Below, one piece after another: positions 20,705 through 31,490 of a stretch of 64,000 nucleotides of DNA. How positions within the stretch are numbered: the stretch's first letter is position 1; each line of letters opens with the position of its first letter. The notes beneath the pieces are model-generated. The model was not told the origin of the DNA, did no database searches, and worked only from the letters and a program-made list of their open reading frames with translations. Source of the stretch: Eunapius fragilis. Lineage: Eukaryota; Porifera; Demospongiae; Spongillida; Spongillidae. Location: assembly GCA_963681505.1 (NCBI GenBank), contig OY811975.1, positions 10,949,251-11,013,250 of the forward strand, read 5' to 3'. The position numbers were made by a program, and so were the translations under genes.

Positions 20705-22750
20705 AGCATATGCCCATATGTTGAGTTTACAGCCTTTTAGTAAAAGGATAGTCTGCTGAAGTAGTAGAAACATGCTAACATAGTAGTGATGATCAATGAC
20801 ATGTGTATATAGTTGGAACATTAGTATTAGCCACTGGCTTGTAATATTCTATTACAATACAGATGTCACCATGGCAACAGTATAAATAGGCACACCCATC
20901 ACCCATCAATGGAGGTAGCTTACAGCTGTCCTTATGCACACCCCCTGCAGCAACTGCACCCTGCCTTGGCCACACCTTGTAATGTTCCTTGCTTGTAAAC
21001 TCCTTCCTACACCACTACCAAGTATTAACCGATTAAGGCCTGTTGTTTTGTGGCAGGAAGGGGTAATCTAAAGATACCCGCTGAAGCCGTGTTCATGAAG
21101 GATTTCAAATTGGTATAATCTTTCTGTGGTTTGTGGACGCATCCACCTTGGTAGCTGTCAACAACTATTTGTCGCGAATTTGCCTTAATCGGTTAATTAA
21201 ATCCCAGATATTATAATTATATCTCTGTGGGTTATAAAAACTCCCATACATTAAAATTAGTGATAAGGGTGCATTGAAAGTTTGAATCAAATTATTCTAT
21301 AGTCGATATCAAGTACATATTTTATTATAAAAGCTATTGGAAGATGGCGGTATGATTTCAGTATTCTCAATTTTTTTCTCTACTGAAATTTTTAAATTGG
21401 TTATAACCATGTTTGGATTTTGAATATGTGGGTGTTGATTTTTAAATTTTGTAAGTAAGATTAGAGCAACTCAACGAAACAATTTTAAGCACGCTGTACT
21501 TCAAAAATTGCAACAGCATGGTCTATGACTGCAAGGTGTTATACGATAAATATTTCAAATTAGAAGTCCATTAACAGTTAACACTGTGTACCAACAATAA
21601 TAGCTGGTAGGAAAGGACAATCAGTATGTCAGTGCCCAGTGTGTCAATAACGGACTAATGTTTTGTGCTCTAGTGCATTATAAATGAAGCGGGCTTGATG
21701 TGCATTGCCTTATTACATTTGCAGAAGGACGATATACTAATAAAGGCGACCATACACTAGGCAACATGTTGCGTGCAACACTATCAATTTTAGCAAACTA
21801 GCGTTTTACTGAATATATTATTAGATTCATTGAGTTGCATGCAACACTGCTGCCTACTGTATGCTCGCCTTGAGCTTCTCGTTGAGCTCAGACACGTCAT
21901 GTGTCCATTTATAGGTACATTGACAAATCACGTCCCTGAAATATATATAATAGCTTCCGTAGCCGCTGCGTCTGAGGACTGTAGCTGTATCTTGCTATGG
22001 CTGTGTGGGGCTTCGCTGGGCTGGAGATTGCTACCGACACAATGAATTAATTGCCGTATGGAAGTGTGGCGGTTTGATTGTGCTAGGCGCGCAAATTGTA
22101 TCTATGTATCTATCTAGGCTATTTCATTCTCTCATACCTGAGCACTTGTAACGCATGGTCTCTGTCTCGTGGGTCAAGGGCTGTGGGACTAAGGGCACTC
22201 ACCTTTGTGTTTGTGTGTGAGTAGCTTTGATAAGGGCAGACCAATAAGCTGATAATGAACACCTTTTGTATGTTGATGCAGGTGACTGGTGGTTAGACCT
22301 CAGGGAAGAGTCACCTGGGTGGGCCTTAGGGGGAAATAGTCACCCAGATCTTAGGGAGAAATAGTCACCCAGACCTTCACTTTCCATTACAATTAGTCAG
22401 GGCGGACCCCTGCCCCTGCAGGCTTGTCCCTACAAAAAGCCCGCCTAGTCAGAGCCTGGACCTGGTACCTGTATTAGCCGGAGGGCTTTCCCAACTTTAC
22501 TGGCTGGAGGCAAGCCTGGACCAGTGTCGTCCTGCTTGCTACACAGGTCACCTGGTTTGTGGTCAGCAGCACTTGCTGGTGCCTCCACAGCTAGGGGTTG
22601 GGAAATGTAACACAGGTTGGTGGGATACTCCTGCCCTTGTCCCCCAGTTGTTACCAAACCAGTTAACCTGAGTACGTTGCGCATAGTATTGGGAGATTCA
22701 GACTTATGCAGAGCTTGGGGAATTTCTAGGTTGATAATTAATTGTAGAGC
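20705..22750. repeat. T2 intergenic block, copy c
   Basis: 3' flank plus the full T2 order, with two units of the 25-bp repeat near 22326-22375 and the CTGGACC-rich part to ~22620. No conserved coding frame. Confidence 0.8.
21743..21871. mobile_element. Foldback MITE in T2 block, copy c
   Basis: A 129-bp copy at the orthologous position. One base of the right terminal repeat is mutated (ATGCTCGCCTT). Confidence 0.8.
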
Positions 22751-22775
22751 ACATGACAAGGATCTGTTATATATT

Positions 22776-22782
22776 GTGTGTT

Positions 22783-22842
<60 letters not shown>

Positions 22843-22966
22843 TGTGCGTGTGTGTGCATGTGTGTGTATGTGTGTGTGTGTGGGTGGTGTGTTGTGTGTG
22901 TGCATGTGTGTGCATGTGTGTGTGCATGTGTGTTGTGTGTGTGCATGTGTATGTGTGCGTGTGGTG
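22776..22966. repeat. TG microsatellite
   Basis: (TG)n of ~60 bp followed by TGCATG variants. Frames through it on both strands are artefacts. Confidence 0.95.
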
Positions 22967-23087
22967 GTGCATATCCCACACCAATATGCTTACATAATTG
23001 TCAGGTTCTATATGGTAATGGTGTCATAACTCAGCTGACTGGTCTGCTGTTTGGCTGACCATATAAGGTTAGCCATAAGTTTGATGA

Positions 23088-23131
<44 letters not shown>
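23088..23131. repeat. CA microsatellite abutting Y1
   Basis: A pure (CA)n ending in CAG just before Y1. Confidence 0.95.
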
Positions 23132-23132
<1 letters not shown>

Positions 23133-23266
23133 AGCACAAGGCCTTGGTGGTCCCGAGGAAATTGGGTGACTGGGTCATTCACACATGCACCAACTGTAAG
23201 ACTGATGTGTATGTAGTCCATCTCTTGAAGAAATTTAGTCCTGTCGTTGTGACAAGCAACCTGGTG
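23132..23266 (+). other. Exon-like segment Y1, copy c
   Basis: 135 bases, open, flanked by CAG and GGTAAGT. More substitutions than copies a and b (KFSPVV in place of ELSRVF). Confidence 0.5.
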
Positions 23267-23369
23267 GTAAGTGCTCCCACCTCCTCTAGCCACACCCACC
23301 TTTGACTAACATGGTTATCCCTCACATGGGGGTCACCCTCGTATGCATGGTTTCTCATAAAGGTTACTC

Positions 23370-23581
23370 CCATCTCACCACCTCTCATTACCCCTCACCA
23401 CCCCACCTTCATCACCCCTCGCCCTCACCACCTCACCTTTATCACCTCACCCTCACCTTTATCACCACCTATTCATCACCATTCACTTTCATCACCGCCC
23501 TCACCACTTCATTACCTTCACCCTTATCACCCCTCACCCTCACCACCTTCATTACCACCTCACCACCCTTACCCCCTTCAG
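23370..23581. repeat. Pyrimidine-rich tract between Y1 and Y2
   Basis: (TCACC)n-like tract of ~200 bp, intermediate in length between the related copies. Confidence 0.7.
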
Positions 23582-23690
23582 TCTGATGGTGCCAAGCTGA
23601 GAGGTACAGAGGAGTACTCACAGGTGTTCAAGATAGTCCTGAGGGGAGATGTGGAGGCAGCTGAGATAGATGGATACGGAAGGAAGAGAT
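23582..23690 (+). other. Exon-like segment Y2, copy c
   Basis: 109 bases after CCTTCAG, ending before GTACGT. The frame is open and matches copy b (RGDVEAAEIDGYGRKR). Not recognised. Confidence 0.5.
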
Positions 23691-23968
23691 GTACGTGGGA
23701 GCATTTAACAGTATACAGAAGTATACAATAATGCACAGGAGTACACAAAAGAGTGTACAAGAGTGGACAGGAGCATTTCAGTAGTGTGGCGTGAACAGGT
23801 ATGTACAGGAGTGTTGTATGTACCAACAGGTGTGTACAACAGCAGTGTGGTGTGGGTTTACAGCAATAGATGTAGTCACACTCATGGTTTATGGAAGGCA
23901 TGTGACCATTTCCTTGTTGTCCCTTCCTGGAAGGGCATGTAATAGTAGTCATAACCCTGAGGCAGTGG

Positions 23969-24206
23969 TACAGTTGGTGTTCTATCTACTTGTCATATTC
24001 CAAATTGTTGAGAACTGTCATTGATATCCTCACATATTCCACATTTCACCTGCCCAGTGGTGACATGTATGTCTGGTTCTATGATGGAAATGTGGAATAC
24101 CTACATGGGAAGCATACTGCTTTGTTTGTGATTGCTATAGCAACATTAACCCTGTTCCTCCTTCCATACACCTTTGCCCTCACTTTCTTTCCAATCATTG
24201 AACAGT
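23969..24206 (+). pseudogene. Membrane-module fragment truncated after ~80 residues
   Basis: It has the same ACAGTTGGTG start, a 10-base deletion at CTCTCATCTA and a jump at ...FPIIEQ into T1 sequence (TTTAATTATACCAC). Most of the membrane half and its 3' flank are gone. Confidence 0.85.
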
Positions 24207-24579
24207 TTAATTATACCACACTACCTTGATCATTCATGTATCAATGTAGCATAGAAACCAGTCATTATAAGGAAATATCTATGGCATGACCACCCAAGAT
24301 AGTCATATGTGGTGTGGTACATTAATGGATGCTGAGCTATGAGAGGCTCCCTTCACAACTTTTCTCTCCTCCCTCCCTCCCCTCTACACTCACCCATGTT
24401 CCTTTTGGAAAGAATTGTGTCAATTGTATTAATATTGCCCATAGTATAGAAATTCTCACTCTCATTCACTTACTCCTCTTTACTTCCCTCTATCTTCCCC
24501 TATCTCTCTACTCCTCCCCTCTCCTCCCTCTCTATCTCCTCTCTCCTTCTTCCTGCCCCTCCCCCCGCTTGCTCTGTAG

Positions 24580-24806
24580 CACACGATTATGACCAAGTAT
24601 GTCAATGACTTGAAGCTCCTGTCCTTGAAGGTCCTGTCCCAGATGATGATGTACTGAGGGAGATAGAGGGGATGACAGAAGACGACAGTGGTTATATTGG
24701 GTGGATGGTTAACCTTCTCCACATGTACCCTGTCACCCTTCCCGCCTTCTCAGTGGATGCTCATTACCCTGCCACCAAATTTGAAATCTTCTTCACAAAG
24801 ATATAA
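24580..24806 (+). pseudogene. Exon-like segment X1, copy c, frameshifted
   Basis: After GCTCTGTAG. A base missing at GACTTGAAG and a GAT triplet duplicated at CAGATGATGATG disturb the frame relative to 40707 and 50309. Confidence 0.5.
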
Positions 24807-25455
24807 TTATTTCAAAGTTGCATTGTTGTATCACTGATTTGAAGAGGTAACTTTGCATTTTAATATTAATTTTAATTTTGTGATAATGCTTCATATTTTT
24901 AAATTTGCTACTAGATGATTTGCACCCATTAATGGGGACATGTAATGATATAATTATCAGGGCCCATGTGATGATAGGAACAATTCATTGGAGTACTCAA
25001 TAACTGAAAAAGCAAAGTGTGTGGAGTCATGTCTCTGAGATGCAGTTAACCCACCTAGTAAGACTGAACAAACATCACATGATGTCCACATATCCAGAAG
25101 CGCTTATAATGTCTACCATGTTATAATGCTTATAATGTCTACCATGGATGCTCGTTACTAAGGTTACCACAACAGAGGTATTATCCCCATACACCAAACC
25201 TGTTTGAGTGAGCCTTCGTACATATCAGAGGTATGGACACCATTGATACATTGTATGTCAGTTTACATATTGCTGCACAAATTAATGCTGAACTATAAAT
25301 GCCCTTGAGGGATGGTGTGCAGGTGTGGGGATGTGGGAGTGGTATGCAAGCCATGGTTCCTGGACTAGGTGTACATGATCATATTCATCATGCATAAGCC
25401 CTCCATGACTACTGGTGTGACATTACCTCACCATACTCATTCTCCTCTCCTACAG

Positions 25456-25525
25456 GTCTGGGGACCAGAGATGCTCAGTTCATGTATATGATTTGAGGAA
25501 GGCTATCTGTGCTTCGATGGATTAA
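25456..25525 (+). pseudogene. Exon-like segment X4, copy c, damaged
   Basis: After CTACAG. Loss of bases inside the MYIDDL stretch gives an early stop. Compare the intact copy at 17857. Confidence 0.4.
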
Positions 25526-25797
25526 TGAGTAACATGGACTCATATGGTGTAGTCATATGAGTCACCATATCCCTGCTGATCTACTAGTTCCCTTTTCTCT
25601 ACCTCCATATCCTCTGATGCCTTTTTAATGTCATGACACACACAACACCTCCTCCCACTCCCTCCACTCCCTCTCTTCCATCTTCCCCATTCCTCTGGTG
25701 CCCTCACAATGTCTTCACTCGCACAACACCTCTATTGTCGTACACTACCACCTCCTCCTTTCCCATGTGACCCTGTTGACTCCACCCCTTCAAGCAG

Positions 25798-25903
25798 GAA
25801 GCAGTTGATCAGAGACAACTACTCGTGTTCCCACTGTGCCCTTGTGGGTACCAACTGGTGGAGCATCATGGACCTTGGAGACCACAAGACATTGCACCAG
25901 AAG
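25798..25903 (+). other. Exon-like segment X5, copy c
   Basis: 106 bases, open, flanked by AAGCAG and AAGGTGAG, nearly identical to the copy at 18223. Confidence 0.5.
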
Positions 25904-26415
25904 GTGAGAATACGAGCATACCTGGGGAAGAGAAGGGGTGTGGTTATTGGGGAACGTTGTATGGAAAATGATAAGGATGTGTCAGGGAAGGAGAGGAGGA
26001 GGGAGAGGGGAGGGAAAGGCACTGGAGGTAGGGAGTGGGTAAAGGAACATGAAATGCGTGTTATAAACTGAAACAAAACGTGCAACAGTCTTTGGACCTC
26101 AGATCACCAAGGGCATGAACATGATAGTATAGCTCTGGCATTAGCTCTATTTAGAGTTAGGTTATTCTAAGTCTACGGTAGCTTCAGTGTGCTGCATTGG
26201 TGATTTGTTTGGTTTGGTTTGATTTGGTGGTGTTCGCAAAAAAGGGTGTGGCGATATATGTGGTACCTAAGTGGGTGGATATTGAACCTCTAAACATGAC
26301 CTCATTGACAATATCTCAGGTAAAGGAATAAAGATAAGAACTACAGCGTGGACATAACTTACCATCGCTACGTTCACTATACGTGTACATTGCAATGTAC
26401 TTCCTCGGTGCTGTC

Positions 26416-26970
26416 CTCCACATTTCATGCATTAGTTTTACCAATATGAAAGGTTACATCACAAAATATGTTGCCTGCTTGAATTGCAGGTCAGACCCCT
26501 AGTTAGAAATGAAATCGATTGGAACTTGATGCATTTCTATTCGCGGCAATGATGATCCCACAGGCGCGGGATTCAGTACCGGGAAAGCGTATATGTAGAG
26601 CCAAACAAAGCAGCCCAACAATTGGACTAGGTAGAGGAAGAAACCATATTAAAACTGTTTACACAAAGCAATGCAAATGAATGGGAATGTTTATCTGCAC
26701 AATAACAGTACGTTGAACGTCTGGCCCCCTATAATGGTAACTGGATATCAGCACCGCTGTCCATGATTCCATACATATCCTGGCAGGTTACTTATGTGGT
26801 CGAGCACTAAGGAATGGATCATGCTGGATGTCTACAGTAAGGATACATAAGTGAAGGGAATACATGCATTGAGGTGTTGGCTGGACCAAGTTAATAATCA
26901 GATAATGGCAGTCCTGCCAAACAACTCAAATGTTTCTGGTCATAGTTCTTCAAAGTCACGCCTCTTGTGT
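26416..26970. other. Non-block sequence with a second copy of a protease segment
   Basis: Not shared with T1 or T2. At 26711-26785 it repeats, with small differences, the segment 26993-27060 that encodes the DSGAD region of the gypsy protease on the minus strand. Otherwise no gene is seen. Confidence 0.45.
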
Positions 26971-27324
26971 TTAGCTAGAGTAGCCACCATCTTGAACGTC
27001 TGTCTGGTCCCCTATGATGGTGATATCAGCACCGCTGTCCATGATTCCATACATATGGACACCCTGCACTTCCCCTTTCACACAGTGTGGTAGGCTTCCT
27101 TTGTCACCTACTCTAAGATGGAGAACATGTTCCCTGTCATCACTGAGGTCACTCTCCAACAGCTCTTGTGTGATCATCATGTCCATCTCCCTCCAAGGTC
27201 TGCACTCACTTGGTGGTAGATGTAGGTGGCCTACTTTGGTTTCTGTGGGCTTTGCCCTGCACTGACTGGACAGGTTGCCAATTCTGTCACATGAGTAGTA
27301 CTTTCTTGTCTCTACAGCTCCCAT
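26971..27324 (-). mobile_element. Gypsy-type gag zinc knuckle and aspartic protease fragment
   Basis: Reading on the minus strand, a degraded zinc knuckle (YYSCDRIGNLSSQCRA, first cysteine pair incomplete) is followed ~80 residues on by GIMDSGADITIIG, the D-S-G active-site triad of retroelement proteases. This order is that of gag-pol in Ty3/gypsy elements. It lies opposite in strand to the RNase H relic just downstream. It is a fragment; no LTR was identified. Confidence 0.65.
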
Positions 27325-27559
27325 GGGTTGAGCATTGGTGGGGTTACTCTGGGACCTTGGGGCTTAAGGGTATTACTACCTTTGATGGGTCAGTTCATTA
27401 GTCCTGCATGCAAGATGCTTCTCATTATTCTCAGATTTCTTTGTACAATTGTGATCCTTATACTGCTGGTCTGCTCATGAGACTATACTTCAGACCTTCC
27501 CTACAGCAATGTATCATGAGTCTCAACTGTCATTCCATCACAACCATATACCAGCCTAA

Positions 27560-27751
27560 ATGCCTTTTCCTATTGTCCCTAACACTTTCATCCTCACTCT
27601 GAGTGGTGTGCCGGAAGTCCTGGCAGACTTCAGCAGTGCTAAAAACATTGCCAAAGGTGTTCTCTCTCAGGAGCAAGGAGATGTCAAGCTACACCTGATA
27701 GCTTATGATAGTCGTAGCCTGTCAATCCAGGAGAAGAAATATGGTATACAA
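27560..27751 (+). mobile_element. Ty3/gypsy RNase H relic fused to a beta-helix fragment
   Basis: Frame with LSQEQGDVKLHLIAYDSRSL at 27655-27720, better preserved than the other relics. At AAATATGGTATA the sequence passes into the beta-helix family (CAACTTGTATC) in the same reading frame. The shared TGGTATA of both partners marks the join. Confidence 0.7.
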
Positions 27752-28519
27752 CTTGTATCAATCGAAAGTACTTTAATCGTGAACTGCACATTTCAGGATA
27801 GTACAAGTGGAGCTATATCGTCAGACACAACTGGACTTATCGATACTCTTATTGGTGCTGTGATGTTGTATGGATCAACAGGCGATGTTAGTATCACAGG
27901 GTGCACATTTCAGAACAACATTGCTGGTGATTGTGGTGATGGTTATTGTGGTTGTGGTGCTGTGGTGTTGTATGGATCAACAGGCGATGTTAGTATCACA
28001 GGGTGCACATTTCAGAACAACAGTGCTTTTTATGGTGGTGCTGTGATGTTGTATGGATCAACAGGTAATGTTAGCATAACAGACTGTACATTTCAGAACA
28101 GTGCTGGTTATGATGATGGTGGTGGTGCTGTGAGTTTGCCCAGCAAAAAGTTCTTGGGCAAGGTTGTTGCCAAGAAGAGCAAGATCTTGGCAGGAGGCCA
28201 AGATCTTGCCAGGAGGCTGAGATCTTGCCATATCTTGGGTAAGATCTTGGCCAGAACTTGGCCGGCCATAATCTTGGCACCTTGGGCAAGATCTTGGGCA
28301 AGTCTTGGGCAAGTTGGGCAAGATCTTGGGCAAGTTGGTCAAGATCTTGGGCAGGAATCTTGTCCAAGAACTTTTTGCTGGGTGGGTACATCAAAAGGTA
28401 ATGTAGTATCACAGGGTGCACATTTTAGGGCAACAGTGCTGGCTATGCTGGTGGTGCTATGAAGTTGGATGGATCAACAAGCAATGTTAGTATCACAGGC
28501 TGCACATTTCAGAATAACA
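27748..28519 (+). pseudogene. Beta-helix gene fragment, interrupted by a MITE
   Basis: Corresponds to about residues 117 onward of gene A (IQLVSIESTLIVNCTFQDST), then four ITGCTFQNN repeats to 28138, a 244-bp insertion, and two more repeats with a frameshift (28391-28519) ending at CAGAATAACACC, where homology stops. Signal peptide, cysteine cluster and membrane half are absent. Confidence 0.85.
28139..28382. mobile_element. 244-bp MITE inside the beta-helix fragment
   Basis: Terminal inverted repeats of 24 bp with a single mismatch (28139-28162 and 28359-28382, outermost CCCAGCAAAAAG). The interior is built from CAAGATCTTG palindromes and CTTGGGCAAG units. Comparison with uninterrupted paralogs (GAGTTTGGGTA) shows that only TG is duplicated at the site. 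Confidence 0.9.
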
Positions 28520-29460
28520 CCTAAGCGGATTTGAGGGAGAGCTTTACTTTAGTTTACTCTCGAGTTCACTAGCAGAAAAAATAAAAGTTTCAAATCAGTT
28601 AGATTGTTGTACACATGTTTGCAGTAACCCAACGATTAAATTTCTTTTTTTTTAATTTCAGGAGGAGGGTGAAGGAAGGAGGGGGCAGAGAAGAATAATA
28701 CTAAAAAACTATTTCGCTACAATGACCCCCGGATCCCATATACAGAGTGTTTGCAAAAGAACACAACGCTTTAAAATCCCTATAACTCAAGATTGAAATT
28801 AATTAACTGCTTGATTTCTATAACACATGTTGCAGTAGTTAGGCAAATACAAATTAATCTAATTTCATATTATTAGTGGTTACTTAACTGTATCAAAACC
28901 CTCATAAATCAAATTTTTCATAGCCCTCTATTATCAAAGTTTTCAAGATTGCGGTTAACACGGGGGTTACGTTGCATTGAAAAGGTTGACAATAACCTCG
29001 CCTGCAATGAATTGCTAATTACCTAGCAACGACACCATTAAGTCCTTAGTTACCACCTGCCTTTGTTTACGGCTTTGCACTTTGTTACTGCTTCACGTGG
29101 CACTTATAATAATGATAAGGTTAGTATTAGCATTCCATGCTCTACCAAAAGATGTCAACTACTTGGTACAACAGTTTCTTAGCGCTCGGATTTGTTGCTG
29201 GAGACTCGCCTATACGATTGCGGTAGGGTTCAGAAAAGGTCTTGGACTGAACTATCCGCCAGAGGGAACGGCTAAAGCCTTTGTGTGCACTTCATAGACA
29301 AGGCGAGCTACAATATTTTTGTATTTTCTTAGATGGCCATTGCTTTAGTGGCTTGATAAACCACTCGCGAAAGCCCTGTAAACTGCCGCCATGTTATACA
29401 TTTAATTAATGATACGGTGTGCTCATGACGGACCACTTTTTCCCCTTTTGGCTTGTGGAG
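28520..29460. other. Unassigned sequence with part of a dispersed repeat
   Basis: 28741-28958 is related to 34560-34640 (CATAGCCCTCTATTA..., GATTGCGGTTAAC). A frame of 71 codons at 29082-29297 resembles nothing I know. No other gene is seen. Confidence 0.4.
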
Positions 29461-29985
29461 GTCGAAGCAGGGCCGTAGAGAGGGGGGGGGGGGGGGGGGT
29501 GGGGGGGGGGGGGGGGGCGGGTCCAGAAAATATTATTCCTACAATTGGGGGGTTGAAGAGGAATCATCATCAAATGTGATGCTTCAGCGGCGAATCCGGA
29601 GGGGGGGGGGGGTAACTCAGTGCACGTCTCTCCCCCCCCCCCCCCACCCCCCCCCCCCCCCCCCTTCCAAATATAAATTCATAACTTTTTGGGCTGCATT
29701 TTATAATAATAGCCGCATGCTTGCGCCACCTGTTGATACCCGTACGCATTAACTCTACTAGTGTACTATATCCTGGGCCCCCCGATATGCGATCATACCC
29801 CCCTTCCCCCACTTTTTATATTGGGCTAGAAACCGACAGCACCCACCACACCCCCCCCCCCCCCCCCCCCCCGCTTTTCGTATCGGGCCAGAAGCCAAAA
29901 GCACCCCCCTCCCCAGCCACACCCACCATCCGTGCCCCACCCCCCCTATAACCTGGATCCGCGGCTATGCTTGGCATGGGTGAGG
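29461..29985. mobile_element. Homopolymer-rich MITE-like region
   Basis: Opens with AGGGCCGTAGAGAGGGG and closes with TAACCTGGATCCGCGGCTATGC, with long G runs (29481-29518, 29602-29611) and C runs (29629-29663, 29850-29873), and two diverged copies of a ~90-bp unit with GGGC(T/C)AGAA motifs in the right half. Non-coding; frames of Pro or Gly runs are artefacts. The class is uncertain. Confidence 0.45.
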
Positions 29986-30111
29986 GGCCTCATTAACTTA
30001 AATACCCCGGGCCTCCGTGCCGCTCTCAACGGGCCTGGGTCGAAGGGACCGTAATTGTGGTGACAAGTTCAGAAAATGCTCCTGCATGACTCTTTTGAAC
30101 CTTTCCACCTT

Positions 30112-30245
30112 GTTTGGAATCCATCCTCACCTTCAAACTTCACTCTATCACCTGTCCTGGGTTCACCAACTTTGCTCTCTTCTAGCTGGTCAGTACCCAT
30201 ACCAAGGAATGGAATCATCACTGGATACACTGTGAATGCAGTTGT
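30112..30245 (+). pseudogene. Fibronectin type III domain fragment
   Basis: Frame with PSNFTLSP, SSSWSVPIP and NGIITGYTV, the A-to-C strand pattern of an FN3 domain (the Trp and Tyr core residues are present). Only about half a domain is seen, and no flanking exon is found in the window. It adjoins minus-strand transposase-like sequence, so it is probably a stray fragment. Confidence 0.5.
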
Positions 30246-31490
30246 CAGTCATCATCAGAGAATTAAACTGTGCATGGATGGCTTCAGCCCCATACTGCCA
30301 AAACCCATTTCGGTTGCCTCTGCTAGTTCTGTAGCATGATCCTCAAGCAGGTGCATTTTCACTTTTCGATGTACTGTTGGAAAGGCTGAAGTGAAAGCAT
30401 CCATAAATTCCCTGATCGATAGGTCTGTGTATAAAATGTAATAAATACACTTTAGGTACATAAGGAATTACCTAGGCGAGTGTTATCTTCTTTTTTTGAC
30501 ATGATTCCTCCATTGTACAGGTGATGGCACGTTGCAAACTTAGTAACCAATGTGGTGAACTTCTCACACCGTTGCATTCTCCATAAGGGCTGGGCATTGT
30601 TCAGCAGTTTTTTACACTGAAGAGCACAGAGTTGCTATGTTTGATGGCAGCAACAGTAAGAAATAGCAGGTTTGTATAAATTACTACCTGTACTGTCCTG
30701 TTGACATGATTTCCAATGAATGCCCATCTCGTTTGCATGTCATGCATTTCACCAGTACATCTTGCAGCAACCTTAGTATCATCTGTGATTCTGGTTTGAT
30801 GGTCTCTGGCGTCAGTTGATGTGGTGGAGAACAGAAAGGGCAGAACGTCTGTGCAGAAGCTGTTAATTGCTGTACCAAACATCCTGTACACACCAGAGTA
30901 TCACATGACAGCTGTATTGGTTGATCAAGAGTCTTCTGGCATATGGCACATAACAGCATTTCAGCAACAGAAAGAACTTGGTTGGCAGATACTGCTGGAT
31001 GTTCGTTGGGTTTTTGTGGGGCAATCTGCTCAATGTGTTGGATAGGGTTCTTGGTTTGTGCTATGTCCATGGATTTTTTTTGCAGGATACCTGCTTATCT
31101 TTGTCCAGCGACATTGTCTGTATGATGTGCACTCCTGCATATGAATATATATATATGCATGTGTAAAGTGTTTTGGGTTACAATGTTTACCTTGCAATTG
31201 TTGGCAGCATGCTTAGACAGTCATAAACCTTTACCATGCATCTTGAAACCAAGTTAGCTTCTATTGCCTTAACAGCATGTTCTATTGATTGGTAACATGG
31301 CCTACAGAAAGTATCTGGGAGGCTCATTTGCAGGTCATTGGTGATATCAATGCCAAAGGCCTTCGCAAATCGACTGCATGTGGAGCGCAGTCAAATACAC
31401 GTTTAGCCTTCACTATTTCCTTTGCTTTCTTTTATCTTGAAACCACAAACTCTGCAGTGACTGCTCAGATCACATAACAGGTCACCTTGC
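30246..31490 (-). pseudogene. RING-finger, transposase-like gene (RAG1-like type?), degenerate
   Basis: Read from right to left. About 31484-31230 encodes a cysteine-rich head (SHCRVCGFK, FGIDITND, TFCRPCY) broken by two shifts. About 31061-30688 encodes a RING-like motif (LLCAICQ, LSCDTLVCTGC, FCPFC) in which the usual His is Thr, and ends at a GTAGTA donor. From 30424 after a CACAG acceptor comes VKMHLLEDHATELAE, then in another frame GAEAIHAQFNSL. This order of cysteine-rich head, RING and HLLEDH/EAIHA block recalls RAG1-like or related transposase-derived proteins of marine invertebrates. The assignment is from pattern memory only. Frameshifts argue against function. Confidence 0.45.

Larger units (their letters stand above)
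24207..26415. repeat. T1 intergenic block, copy c
   Basis: T1 order with many small deletions (for example part of X2/X3 near 25100-25300), then the lead-in (26130-26415) that elsewhere precedes the gypsy relic. It ends abruptly at CTCGGTGCTGT. Confidence 0.7.

Noticed and set aside
27560-28462. A genuine 300-residue fusion gene
   Set aside because: The frame enters the MITE and ends soon after; it lacks signal peptide and membrane half, so it is a relic joined by chance.
29453-29951. Gly- and Pro-rich frames on both strands
   Set aside because: They are translations of G and C homopolymers in element-like sequence.
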